The notes under the pieces: generated by a model
Told to the model about the DNA's origin: nothing
Database searches by the model: none
Seen by the model: only the letters and a program-made list of their open reading frames with translations
Made by a program: the position numbers and the translations under genes
Assembly (NCBI GenBank): GCA_910584285.1
Contig: CAJTYK010000028.1
Coordinates: forward strand, 1-26,019
Direction: 5' to 3'
Source of the DNA: an uncultured Oscillospiraceae bacterium
GTDB taxonomy: Bacteria; Bacillota; Clostridia; Oscillospirales; Oscillospiraceae
Length of the DNA: 26,019 bases
Shown here: piece by piece, positions 1 to 6,410 of the stretch
Numbering within the stretch: the stretch's first letter is position 1
Layout of the letters: each line of letters opens with the position of its first letter

Positions 1-140
1 ACGGCGACAACTGGCGCACGGGGCCGGAATCAGCCATCCGCGCCCAGGTAAAGCAGAAGCTGGAGGCCATGGGTGGCGCGCTCATCGACGACCGCTTGAT
101 GCCCATCAAGGAGATCATCACTTTGATTGACGAGCTGTAA
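1..140 (+). CDS. aepX: Phosphoenolpyruvate mutase, C-terminal end only (probable)
   Basis: The reading frame is open from base 3 to a TAA at 138-140 and gives the last 45 residues of a protein ending MPIKEIITLIDEL. The segment has an alpha-helical look, with a VKQKLEAMGG stretch followed by a basic/acidic helix, which resembles the C-terminus of PEP mutases, where an xxIKEI motif ends the protein. PEP mutase converts phosphoenolpyruvate to phosphonopyruvate, the C-P bond-forming step of phosphonate biosynthesis. The next gene starts 20 bases downstream and is a clear phosphonopyruvate decarboxylase, the enzyme that normally pulls this reaction forward. The context therefore supports the call more than the short sequence does. 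The catalytic region lies outside the window, so the identity is an inference. Confidence 0.6.
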   Translation, partial: GDNWRTGPESAIRAQVKQKLEAMGGALIDDRLMPIKEIITLIDEL

Positions 141-160
141 AACAAACGGAGGGGCTGCCC

Positions 161-1279
161 GTGAAAATCGAGGATTTTGTAAACCTGCTGGGTGCAGATT
201 TTTATACTGGGGTGCCGGATTCCCAACTGAAAGCGCTGTGCAATTACCTGATGGACAGGTTTGGCTTAGAGCCAGCCCACCACATCATCGCGGCCAACGA
301 GGGCAACGCCGCGGCGCTGGCGGCGGGGTACCACCTGACCACGGGGAAGGTGCCGGTGGTGTACCTCCAGAACAGCGGCCTGGGCAATATCGTGAACCCG
401 GTGGCGTCCCTGCTGAATGAGAAGGTGTACGGCATTCCCTGCCTGTTCATTGTGGGCTGGCGTGGGGAACCGGGGGTGCACGACGAGCCCCAGCACATCT
501 TCCAGGGGGAGATCACCCTCAGCCTGCTGGAAAATCTGGATATCCCGGCCTTTGTGATCGATAAAACCACCACCTCGGAGCAGGTGGAGGCCAAGCTGGC
601 GGAGTACCGCGCCCTGTTCGCTCAGGGGAAGCAGGCGGCCTTTGTGATCCGCAAGGGGGCGCTGGAGTACAGCGGGAAAACCGCATACCGTAACGACCAC
701 TCCATGTCCCGGGAGGAGGCCATCGGGCACATCCTCAGCGCCTCCGGGGAGGATCCGGTGGTGTCCACCACCGGCAAGGCCAGCCGGGAGGTATTCGAGT
801 ACCGCGCCGCCCAGAGCCAGGGCCACGGCCATGATTTTCTCACCGTGGGCTCCATGGGGCACAGCTCGTCCATCGCGCTGGGCATCGCCCTGCAAAAGAA
901 GAACCGGCGGGTGTGGTGCCTGGACGGGGACGGGGCGGCGCTGATGCACCTGGGGGCCATGGCGGTGATCGGGACGAGCAGGCCTGCTAATCTCATCCAT
1001 ATTGTGCTGAACAACGAGGCCCACGAGTCCGTGGGCGGCCTGCCCACGGCGGCGGGCAGAGTGGATTTGTGCGCCATCGCCCGGGCCTGCGGCTATCTGA
1101 AAGCGCTGTCCGCTGACAATCCAAAGGCTTTGGAGCAGGCGCTGGCGGCGGCGAAGGCGGCCAGCTGTCTCACCTTTCTTGAGGTGAAGTGCGCCCTGGG
1201 AGCCCGGGACGACCTGGGCCGGCCCACCACCACGCCTCAGGAGAATAAAGCGGCGTTTATGGCCGCGCTGGGGGAATGA
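161..1279 (+). CDS. aepY: Phosphonopyruvate decarboxylase (TPP-dependent)
   Basis: This 372-aa protein is full length for the family. It should decarboxylate phosphonopyruvate to phosphonoacetaldehyde using thiamine diphosphate and Mg2+, the second step of 2-aminoethylphosphonate and related phosphonate synthesis in the cytoplasm. Visible signatures are GVPDS near residue 17, the cofactor-activating glutamate in AANEGNAAA (E47), the TPP/Mg motif beginning GDG at 256-258 and closing with NN at 284-285, and the ESVGGLPT segment typical of phosphonopyruvate/sulfopyruvate decarboxylases. The start is a GTG at 161, chosen because CGGAGGGG lies 8-12 bases upstream and the homologous N-terminus (a 'DFxNLL..GADFYTGVPDS' pattern) begins there. 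It follows the probable PEP mutase by 20 bases and overlaps the next gene by 4 bases, so an operon is likely. Sulfopyruvate decarboxylase is the main alternative, but a PEP mutase neighbour favours phosphonate synthesis. Confidence 0.9.
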   Translation: MKIEDFVNLLGADFYTGVPDSQLKALCNYLMDRFGLEPAHHIIAANEGNAAALAAGYHLTTGKVPVVYLQNSGLGNIVNPVASLLNEKVYGIPCLFIVGWRGEPGVHDEPQHIFQGEITLSLLENLDIPAFVIDKTTTSEQVEAKLAEYRALFAQGKQAAFVIRKGALEYSGKTAYRNDHSMSREEAIGHILSASGEDPVVSTTGKASREVFEYRAAQSQGHGHDFLTVGSMGHSSSIALGIALQKKNRRVWCLDGDGAALMHLGAMAVIGTSRPANLIHIVLNNEAHESVGGLPTAAGRVDLCAIARACGYLKALSADNPKALEQALAAAKAASCLTFLEVKCALGARDDLGRPTTTPQENKAAFMAALGE

Positions 1280-2097
1280 CTATGCTGTGCGATCTCCACA
1301 CCCACACCACCGCCTCCGACGGGCAGTATACGCCCACGGAGTTGGTGGGGCTGGCGAAAGCCCGGGGCTTGTCTGTGCTGGCAGTGACGGATCATGACAC
1401 TATCGCCGGGGTGACGGAGGCCCAGCGGGCCGGGAGTGAGCTGGACCTGACGGTGATCCGTGGGGTGGAGCTGAGCGCCAAAGACTACCCCAACTGCCAC
1501 ATCCTGGGCTACGGCTTCCGGGACGGGGACACGGAGCTGGCCCGCCTGTGCGAGCGGTTCCGGGCGGGCCGGGACGAGCGAAAATACAAAATTGTGGACT
1601 TTCTCCGGGAAAAGGGCGTGGACATCGACCTCGCCGAGGTGGAGGAGATCGCCGGCGGCGAGGTGATCGCCCGACCCCATTTCGCCCAGGCGCTGGTGTG
1701 GCGGGGGTACGTGAGCAGTAACCGGGAGGCCTTCGACCGCTACCTGGACACGGAGGAGTTCCGGCGGCGGGTAAAGCGGTTTAAGGCGGACGCGAAAACC
1801 TGTGTGGCGGCAATCAAGGCCGCGGGTGGGAAAGTGTCCCTGGCCCATCCCTATCAGATGGGGCTGCCGGACGGGGAGCTGGACATTCTGGTGGGGCAGC
1901 TCAGAGACTGGGGCCTGGACGCTATCGAATGCTTTTACCCCAAATACACACCGGAGCAGCAGAAATTCTACCTCCATCTGGCGGAGAAGCACCGGCTCCA
2001 TCAGACCGGCGGCAGCGACTTCCACGGCGAACGGGTAAAGCCGGACGTGGAGCTGGCGGCGCTGGAATTGGATCTGGATTGGCTACTGGGTCGGTAA
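1276..2097 (+). CDS. PHP-domain metal-dependent phosphoesterase
   Basis: This 273-aa protein belongs to the PHP family of metal-dependent phosphoesterases, the branch that includes E. coli YciV (RNase AM / 3',5'-nucleotide phosphatase). The metal-binding motifs are all present: DLHTHTTASDG (H8, H10, D15), TDHDT (D39, H40), GVEL (E65), H75 in CHILGY, RPH (133-135), AHPY (H191) and GSDFH (D248, H250). It should be an active hydrolase of a phosphoester such as pAp or the 5' end of a short RNA; the substrate cannot be read from the sequence. Its ATG overlaps the TGA of the phosphonopyruvate decarboxylase gene (ATGA at 1276-1279), which implies translational coupling. A second ATG lies two codons on. 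The coupling raises the possibility of a role with phosphonate or phosphate-ester intermediates, but a housekeeping nucleotide phosphatase that merely shares the operon is equally possible. Confidence 0.85.
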   Translation: MTMLCDLHTHTTASDGQYTPTELVGLAKARGLSVLAVTDHDTIAGVTEAQRAGSELDLTVIRGVELSAKDYPNCHILGYGFRDGDTELARLCERFRAGRDERKYKIVDFLREKGVDIDLAEVEEIAGGEVIARPHFAQALVWRGYVSSNREAFDRYLDTEEFRRRVKRFKADAKTCVAAIKAAGGKVSLAHPYQMGLPDGELDILVGQLRDWGLDAIECFYPKYTPEQQKFYLHLAEKHRLHQTGGSDFHGERVKPDVELAALELDLDWLLGR

Positions 2098-2169
2098 CAG
2101 CTTTTTGCCAATTCCCATAGTGTGCGGTGAACGTAAAATCATTGTTTCCAAATCAATTTCCTTGTTCAT
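2083..2169 (-). pseudogene. Possible 5' remnant of a lost gene (28 codons)
   Basis: On the minus strand an ATG at 2169 opens 28 codons (MNKEIDLETMILRSPHTM...) that look protein-like rather than random. The frame stops inside the last codons of the PHP gene. No good ribosome site precedes it. I read it as a possible leftover N-terminus of a gene whose remainder was deleted at the junction with the phosphonate operon. I do not recognise the family, and a chance frame cannot be excluded. Confidence 0.2.
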
Positions 2170-2440
2170 AGTCTACCGTATTACATGATGCACCCTGTCA
2201 TTGAGTTGGATCGGTGGCGCGATCCAGCCGTAAGGCCACGGGTCGGGGCAACATGCATCTTGCTTCGATTGAGTGCGGAGAGATAGAGAATCCCCCGCCT
2301 CCACCGCTTGCCCAACACACCATATGTGTTGCCGCTCTATTTAAATTTATCTGCGGTCAGCGTAAACTTATTGGCGGTACCGCCGTCAGCGGGATTTTTT
2401 GACGCCGCTATACCCGACAACTTAACAGGATTTTCAGAAA

Positions 2441-2475
2441 AAAGGCCGCAGGCACATCAGGTGTTTGCGGCCTTT
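2441..2475. terminator. Terminator-like hairpin after the phosphonate operon
   Basis: A perfect 10-bp stem AAAGGCCGCA / TGCGGCCTTT (2441-2450 with 2466-2475) encloses a 15-base loop, and A- and T-rich flanks lie on both sides. It could work in either direction. It is about 340 bases past the PHP stop codon, so its assignment to that operon is uncertain. Confidence 0.5.
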
Positions 2476-2632
2476 CTAAATTCGACACTGTTCAACATCA
2501 TCCGACCTGTTCTTTTATGTTGGTTGGGCAGCGTCAAATGGTGCCGAGTTTTTTTGCCTCACTGCTGGGGCCCTCCGGCTTCTGAAGTCAAGGTTTTCAC
2601 CCAAATTTCAGAAGAACAGGAGGTCTGACCCC

Positions 2633-2683
2633 ATGCGGCAGTTTTACAGATGTAAAACTTTTTTAGAGAACATAAACAGATAA
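2633..2683 (+). pseudogene. 16-codon ORF with strong RBS; possible desulfoferrodoxin-like N-terminal remnant or leader peptide
   Basis: The sequence CAGGAGG sits 9-10 bases before an ATG at 2633 that encodes MRQFYRCKTFLENINR and then stops. The beginning (M-x-x-F-Y-R-C-K) resembles the first residues of desulfoferrodoxin/superoxide reductase proteins, but the second metal-binding cysteine and everything after it are missing. The palindrome GTTTTACAGATGTAAAAC lies inside it. It precedes the superoxide dismutase gene by about 100 bases, so a remnant of an oxidative-stress gene or an upstream leader peptide are both possible. The resemblance is short and weak. Confidence 0.2.
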
Positions 2684-2779
2684 GTCAGGCTTTAGCGGAG
2701 AGATGGGTTGTGGCTGAACCCTGCGCCCGTCGCCCGCATAGGATGCTGTACAGAGTATTGATTTTGAGAGGTACTTTTT

Positions 2780-3301
2780 ATGAACAGGTCATCATCCTGC
2801 AACCGTTCTATGGTTGATTTACGATCAATTCTGCGCGGCAGGCCCCAGGCAGCAGCCAGCATCGAGGGCAGTAAAGATTATCCCGGCATATCGGGTACCG
2901 TGCGGCTATATCAAGCCAACGAGGGAGTAATCGTTTTCGCCCAGGTCAGCGGTCTGCCTCAATCGGACACTTCCTGTCAAGAGCGGGTCTTTGGGTTTCA
3001 TATCCATGAGGGCACCGATTGTAGCGGCAATATGGACGATCCGTTTGCAGGCGCCATGTCACATTACAATCCCAACGGCTGTGGACATCCACATCACGCC
3101 GGGGATCTGCCGCCGCTGTTCGGGAACAACGGGCTTGCCCTCTCCCTGTTTCTGACCAATCGTTTTTCCATCGACGAGGTGATCGGCAGGACAGTCATTA
3201 TCCATGACCGTCCCGACGACTTTACCTCCCAGCCGTCTGGAAATTCCGGCACAAAAATTGCCTGCGGAGTGATCCAGAGGATCATGGGCTCCTGCTGGTG
3301 A
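2780..3301 (+). CDS. sodC: Cu/Zn superoxide dismutase family protein
   Basis: This 173-aa protein would dismutate superoxide to peroxide and oxygen. The Cu and Zn ligands of the family are all visible: HIH (H74, H76), HYNP (H95, the bridging His), CGHPHHAGDLP (H103, H106, D109) and the fourth Cu ligand in VIIHD (H142). The disulphide pair is probably C81 and C162 (ACGVI). One deviation stands out: the active-site arginine of the GNxGxRxACG motif is lysine here (GNSGTKIACG, K159). No signal peptide or lipobox is apparent; the N-terminus is polar and basic, so a cytoplasmic location is likely, unlike most bacterial SodC. The start follows GAGAGG by 7 bases. The gene stands alone in an AT-richer island, with its own terminator downstream (3386-3428), and its codon use differs from that of its GC-rich neighbours, which suggests acquisition. 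Family membership is secure; activity is inferred. Confidence 0.88.
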   Translation: MNRSSSCNRSMVDLRSILRGRPQAAASIEGSKDYPGISGTVRLYQANEGVIVFAQVSGLPQSDTSCQERVFGFHIHEGTDCSGNMDDPFAGAMSHYNPNGCGHPHHAGDLPPLFGNNGLALSLFLTNRFSIDEVIGRTVIIHDRPDDFTSQPSGNSGTKIACGVIQRIMGSCW

Positions 3302-3328
3302 ATTGCCTGCAATTTCGTTTCAAACGTT

Positions 3329-3356
3329 GGAAAGCCGTTGCGCCGCAACGCTTTCC
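3329..3356. repeat. Inverted repeat / hairpin downstream of sodC
   Basis: GGAAAGC (3329-3335) and GTTGC (3337-3341) pair with GCAAC (3345-3349) and GCTTTCC (3350-3356), leaving a single bulged C and a 3-base loop. It lies between the sodC stop and the sodC terminator. No T-tract follows, so it is more likely an RNA-stabilising or mobile palindromic element than a terminator. Confidence 0.5.
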
Positions 3357-3385
3357 CCGAAAGCGATTTTGCCACATTGAGCCAC

Positions 3386-3428
3386 GAAAGTCCTCAGTCG
3401 ATGATACAATCGGTTGAGGACTTTTTAA
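3386..3428 (+). terminator. Rho-independent terminator of sodC
   Basis: AAAGTCCTCAgtCGAT (3387-3402) pairs with ATCGgtTGAGGACTTT (3409-3424), with a two-base internal mismatch and a short loop. It is followed by TTTTTAATTTT, a good U-tract on the plus strand. The A-rich start also permits some function in the reverse direction. Confidence 0.75.
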
Positions 3429-3610
3429 TTTTGCCAATGAAAAAGCCTTGAAATTAAGGGAATAACGAGACGCAGGGGGTGCGGATATTCTCCGGCGTCC
3501 CACTTTCTTCGCTTTGTGGGGGCAAGACACCATCAGGAGAGGTTTGTAATTTGCACCCTTCCCCTATCCCACAGGAAGGAAAGTTAAAAGGTTGGAGAAA
3601 AAATAAAATG

Positions 3611-3647
3611 TGGCCTCCGGTGCTACCCAAGGAAACCGGAGGCCACG
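3611..3647. terminator. 12-bp perfect hairpin (terminator-like)
   Basis: GTGGCCTCCGGT (3611-3622) pairs perfectly with ACCGGAGGCCAC (3636-3647) around a 13-base loop. It is preceded by AAAATAAAAT, which gives a U-tract if read on the minus strand, so it may terminate leftward transcription, for instance of the vanished minus-strand gene whose remnant ends at 3690. Confidence 0.5.
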
Positions 3648-3689
3648 CGCGCGTTTCCTTTTCACGGTTCTTGAAAGTTAGTCAACCCT

Positions 3690-3788
3690 TTACCAAACCA
3701 ACCCACGAGTTTCATACTCGCCCTTGAGGAACTTGGCAACATCGTCAAGATTCCACAGGTGGTCAAAATTCTCACGGTAGCAAGCTGG
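3690..3788 (-). pseudogene. C-terminal remnant of an unidentified protein
   Basis: The minus-strand frame ending with TAA at 3690-3692 reads ACYRENFDHLWNLDDVAK and continues to FLKGEY...GLVW-stop. The dense mix of aromatic, acidic and hydrophobic residues looks like genuine coding sequence. There is no start codon or ribosome site in frame: the frame runs back into the 15-bp inverted repeat at 3790-3825, which appears to mark the break. The hairpin at 3611-3647 lies at the right place to be its terminator. I do not recognise the family. Confidence 0.35.
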
Positions 3789-3789
3789 A

Positions 3790-3825
3790 CTGCTTAAAAT
3801 CCCAGGCGCTTGGGATTTTAAGCAG
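3790..3825. repeat. Perfect 15-bp inverted repeat
   Basis: CTGCTTAAAATCCCA (3790-3804) and TGGGATTTTAAGCAG (3811-3825) are perfect inverted copies separated by 6 bases (GGCGCT). No T-tract follows on either strand. It sits exactly where the minus-strand gene remnant loses its upstream part, and about 140 bases before the truncated feoB, so it may be the footprint of a rearrangement or a small palindromic mobile unit. Confidence 0.6.
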
Positions 3826-3967
3826 AATGAGCAGGGCCGGGGAGATTTACCCCCAGGCTCTCTTTTTATACACAGGCATATACGTTAAAGCGAGGCTCAA
3901 CCTGTTTGATGATACGGCCATGGTCTTAGCCAAGTGATCTAAGCACAAAATCATATAGACTATATGT

Positions 3968-4813
3968 ATGTCCCTGGGCTGTAATGCCTGCGGCGTCACC
4001 GGCTGCCGGATCATCGACAGCCCCCGGGAGCGGCTCATCGCCATACTCACCTCCTCCCTGGTGCCCTGCAACGGGAAGTTTCCCACGCTGATTGCCCTGA
4101 TCACCATCTTCTTTGTGGGCGGGCGGGCTGGACTGCTGGCCTCTCTGGAAGGGGCGGCGCTGCTACTGGGCACGTTGGTGCTGGGGGTGGCGGGGACGCT
4201 GGGCTGCTCCCGACTGTTGTCCGCCACGGTGCTCAAGGGGGTGCCCTCCTCCTTTGCCCTGGAGCTGCCCCCCTTCCGGAAGCCCCGGGTGGGGCAGGTC
4301 ATCGTCCGCTCCATGCTGGACCGCACCCTGTTCGTGCTGGGGCGGGCGGTGTCGGTGGCGGCTCCGGCGGGAGCGTTCATCTGGCTGATGGCCAACGTCA
4401 CCGTGGGGGATGCCTCCCTGCTGGCCCACTGCACCGGGTTTCTGGATCCCTTCGCCCGGCTGTTCGGGCTGGACGGGGTGATCCTGATGGCCTTCCTGTT
4501 GGGCTGGCCCGCCAATGAGATTGTGCTGCCGGTGATGCTCATGGCCTATCTGGCCACGGGCAGCCTGGTGGAGTTCGACGATTTGACGGCGCTGGGGGCG
4601 TTGCTGGGTGAGCACGGCTGGACGTGGCTGACGGCGGTATGCACCATGCTGTTCTCCCTGTTCCACTGGCCCTGTTCCACCACCTGCCTGACCATCTACA
4701 AGGAGACGGGCAGCGTGAAATGGACGGCGTTGTCCGTGCTAATCCCCACCGCCCTGGGGCTAGGGCTGTGCCTGCTGGTGAGCACGGCGGCCCGCTTGCT
4801 GGGGCTGGCGTGA
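3968..4813 (+). pseudogene. feoB: Ferrous iron transporter FeoB, C-terminal half only (truncated)
   Basis: The 281 residues match the C-terminal membrane part of FeoB, the GTP-driven Fe2+ uptake permease. The first residues, MSLGCNACGVTGCRIID, followed by SPRERLIAILT and PCNGKFPTLIALI, correspond to the gating segment that normally lies after more than 300 residues. A further helix block contains GWPANEIVLPV and FHWPCSTTCLTIYKETGS, with about six membrane helices in total. The N-terminal G domain (GTPase motifs G1-G5) and the first helices are absent: in-frame TAG at 3956-3958 closes the frame just upstream, and the preceding sequence is AT-rich non-coding DNA. There is no clear ribosome site before the ATG. 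Transport without the G domain is unlikely, so I call it a 5'-truncated pseudogene; a stand-alone partial protein is the less likely alternative. The loss borders the sodC island. Confidence 0.8.
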
Positions 4814-4815
4814 AG

Positions 4816-4851
4816 AAACCCGCCGCCGGTGGTTTGACCGGCGGCGGGTTT
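4816..4851. terminator. Bidirectional terminator between feoB fragment and metK
   Basis: AAACCCGCCGCCGGT (4816-4830) pairs perfectly with ACCGGCGGCGGGTTT (4837-4851) across a 6-base loop. The genes on either side converge here, and the A/T ends give a short U-tract in both directions. Confidence 0.75.
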
Positions 4852-4867
4852 ACCGTGTTTGATAATG

Positions 4868-6049
4868 TTACAGGGCGGCCTTGATGGCGTCCACCATGTC
4901 CAGCTTCTCCCAAGGCAGATCCAGATCCGGGCGGCCGAAGTGGCCGTAGGCGGCGATCTGCCGGTAGATGGGCCGGCGTAGATTCAGCCGATTGATGATG
5001 GCGGTGGGGCGCAGGTCGAACACCTTGTCCACCGCGGCCTCCAGCGCCTCGTCGGACACCTTGCCGGTGCCGAAGGTGTCCACCCGGACGGACACGGGCC
5101 GGGCCACCCCGATGGCGTAGGCCAGCTGCACCTGACACTTGTCCGCCAGCCCCGCAGCCACCACGTTCTTGGCCGTCCAGCGGGCAGCGTAGGCGGCGGA
5201 ACGGTCCACCTTAGTGGGATCCTTGCCGGAGAAGGCGCCGCCGCCGTGGGGGGCGCTGCCGCCGTATGTATCCACGATGATCTTCCGCCCGGTGAGGCCA
5301 GAGTCTCCCTGGGGCCCGCCCACCACGAAGCGGCCGGTGGGGTTTACCAGGATGCGGGTGTGCTCGTCCAGCAGGTCGGTGGGGATGGTGGGCTTCACCA
5401 CCAGCTCGATCATATCCGCCCGGATCTGATCCAGGGACGCCTCAGCGGCGTGCTGGGTGGACAGCACCACCGTGTCCACCCGGACGGGCTTGCCGTCGTC
5501 GCCGTATTCCACGGTGACCTGGCTCTTGCCGTCGGGCCGCAGGTAGTCCACCAGGCCCTCCTTGCGCACCTGGGCCAGCCGCAGGGCCAGCTTGTGGGAC
5601 AGGGAGATGGCCAGGGGCATCAGCTCCTCCGTCTCGGTGCAGGCGTAGCCGAACATCATGCCCTGATCCCCGGCGCCGTTGTCCAGGCCGTCGTCCAGCT
5701 GGCCCTCCTTGGCCTCCAGGGCCTTGTCCACGCCTAAAGCGATGTCGGGGGACTGCTCGTCGATGTTGGTGATGACGGCGCAGGAGTCGCCGTCAAAGCC
5801 ACCCTGACCGTCCACATAGCCGATGTCCTTGACCACCTGCCGGGCGATTTGGGGGATGTCCACATAGCAGGAGGTGGTGATCTCCCCCATGATGTGCACC
5901 AGGCCGGTGGACACCGTGGTCTCGCAGGCCACCCGGGCGCTGGGATCCTTCTCGATAATGGCGTCCAGGATGGCGTCGGAGATCTGATCGCACACCTTGT
6001 CGGGGTGGCCCTCGGTGACGGACTCAGAGGTAAATAGACGTTTTGCCAT
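4868..6049 (-). CDS. metK: S-adenosylmethionine synthetase
   Basis: This 393-aa cytoplasmic enzyme makes S-adenosylmethionine from methionine and ATP and is the expected length. The N-terminus MAKRLFTSESVTEGHPDK is the classic family start with the ATP-binding HPDK. The two signatures GAGDQGMMFGYA (near residues 125-136) and GGGAFSGKD (269-277) are intact. The start at 6049 is chosen because AAAGGAG lies about 8 bases upstream and the family sequence begins there, although the frame stays open further 5'. It is expressed alone, under a sigma-A promoter (6251-6278) and a SAM-I riboswitch with terminator, so transcription should stop when SAM is plentiful. It converges with the feoB fragment. 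Confidence 0.97.
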   Translation of the reverse strand: MAKRLFTSESVTEGHPDKVCDQISDAILDAIIEKDPSARVACETTVSTGLVHIMGEITTSCYVDIPQIARQVVKDIGYVDGQGGFDGDSCAVITNIDEQSPDIALGVDKALEAKEGQLDDGLDNGAGDQGMMFGYACTETEELMPLAISLSHKLALRLAQVRKEGLVDYLRPDGKSQVTVEYGDDGKPVRVDTVVLSTQHAAEASLDQIRADMIELVVKPTIPTDLLDEHTRILVNPTGRFVVGGPQGDSGLTGRKIIVDTYGGSAPHGGGAFSGKDPTKVDRSAAYAARWTAKNVVAAGLADKCQVQLAYAIGVARPVSVRVDTFGTGKVSDEALEAAVDKVFDLRPTAIINRLNLRRPIYRQIAAYGHFGRPDLDLPWEKLDMVDAIKAAL

Positions 6050-6090
6050 GATTTGTTTCTCCTTTCTGTTTTTGAGGGGAAATGAGGCTG

Positions 6091-6122
6091 AAAAAAGCCC
6101 CCGCCGGGAAACGGCGGGGGCT
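6091..6122 (-). terminator. Riboswitch-controlled intrinsic terminator of metK leader
   Basis: On the minus strand AGCCCCCGCCG and CGGCGGGGGCT (6112-6122 with 6096-6106) form an 11-bp stem followed by six U residues (6091-6096). It lies just downstream of the SAM aptamer and about 40 bases before the metK start, the usual expression platform of a transcriptional off switch. The aptamer-proximal GGAAGTTCC element next to it (6121-6133) probably takes part in the alternative antiterminator pairing. Confidence 0.9.
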
Positions 6123-6138
6123 GGAAGTTCCAGTGCTT

Positions 6139-6231
6139 TCCTCATCTCGCGTTTCCGCCGGACTTGGCACCTTGCAAAGCAGGTTGCCGTGGCTTCATCG
6201 GGCCGGTCCCTCCGCCACTCTTGATAAGGGG
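6139..6231 (-). ncRNA. SAM-I riboswitch (S-box) aptamer
   Basis: Read on the minus strand, the leader carries the S-box consensus: CTTATCAAGAG, then GGCGGAGGGACCGGCCC, GATGAAGCC, CGGCAACC, GGTGCCAAGTCC and a closing GAGATGAGG. The P1 helix CCTTATC/GATGAGG pairs fully, with one G-U. An intrinsic terminator with U-tract follows at once. When SAM is bound, the anti-antiterminator forms and metK transcription stops. Its place in front of metK is the expected one. Confidence 0.96.
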
Positions 6232-6250
6232 TTATTTAGTTGACGCTTTT

Positions 6251-6278
6251 ATTATAGCACACAGCTGCGCCTTGTCAA
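6251..6278 (-). promoter_or_regulatory. Sigma-A promoter of the metK riboswitch
   Basis: The minus strand shows TTGACA (6273-6278), a 16-base spacer and a perfect TATAAT (6251-6256). The predicted start of transcription is about 15 bases before the SAM aptamer. Confidence 0.85.
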
Positions 6279-6382
6279 TGACACAGCCCAAAAAACTGTA
6301 AAAATTTTATCCATGTTTCGTTGCCGTCGCAGCAGGCTGCGGTTTGCGCCCGCGTCCGTCAGCGCCTTCAAGCTCTTTTTCG

Positions 6383-6410
6383 GTTCCTTTTTCTCTCGAG
6401 AAAAAGGAAC
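6383..6410. terminator. Hairpin at the end of spoVAE
   Basis: GTTCCTTTTTCTC (6383-6395) and GAGAAAAAGGAAC (6398-6410) are perfect inverted copies of 13 bp separated by two bases, so the folded form has a small loop of four or more bases. The outermost base belongs to the spoVAE stop codon. No clean U-tract follows on the minus strand, but the internal T-run of the stem could serve. It is the most likely end of the spoVAD-spoVAE transcript. Confidence 0.5.

Larger units (their letters stand above)
2098..2779. other. Gene-poor, AT-richer intergenic stretch with hairpins
   Basis: No convincing full-length gene lies here. Frames that appear open (for example 2308-2628, plus) lack family resemblance and cross obvious hairpins. 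Features seen are a 6-bp inverted repeat around 2317-2333 (AACACA/TGTGTT), a 12-bp perfect palindrome GGCGGTACCGCC near 2374-2385, a terminator-like hairpin at 2441-2475, an 8-bp inverted repeat CTTCTGAA/TTCAGAAG (2579-2614), and the palindrome GTTTTACA-ga-TGTAAAAC at 2641-2658. The base composition is clearly lower in GC than both flanking genes, which suggests acquired or decayed DNA. Confidence 0.5.
3430..3967. other. Gene-poor stretch with palindromes upstream of truncated feoB
   Basis: I see no intact gene in this 540-base stretch. It contains a 12-bp hairpin at 3611-3647, a perfect 15-bp inverted repeat at 3790-3825, and a protein-like minus-strand fragment ending at 3690. Composition is AT-richer than in the flanks. 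Together with 2098-2779 it forms the non-coding frame around sodC. Confidence 0.5.

Noticed and set aside
2214..2628. Plus-strand frames between the PHP gene and sodC as possible genes
   Set aside because: They cross perfect palindromes and a terminator-like hairpin, lack ribosome sites and have no protein-like pattern.
3847..4542. A 231-codon minus-strand frame over the feoB fragment
   Set aside because: It is antisense to clear FeoB sequence and has Ser/Pro/Arg-rich shadow composition.
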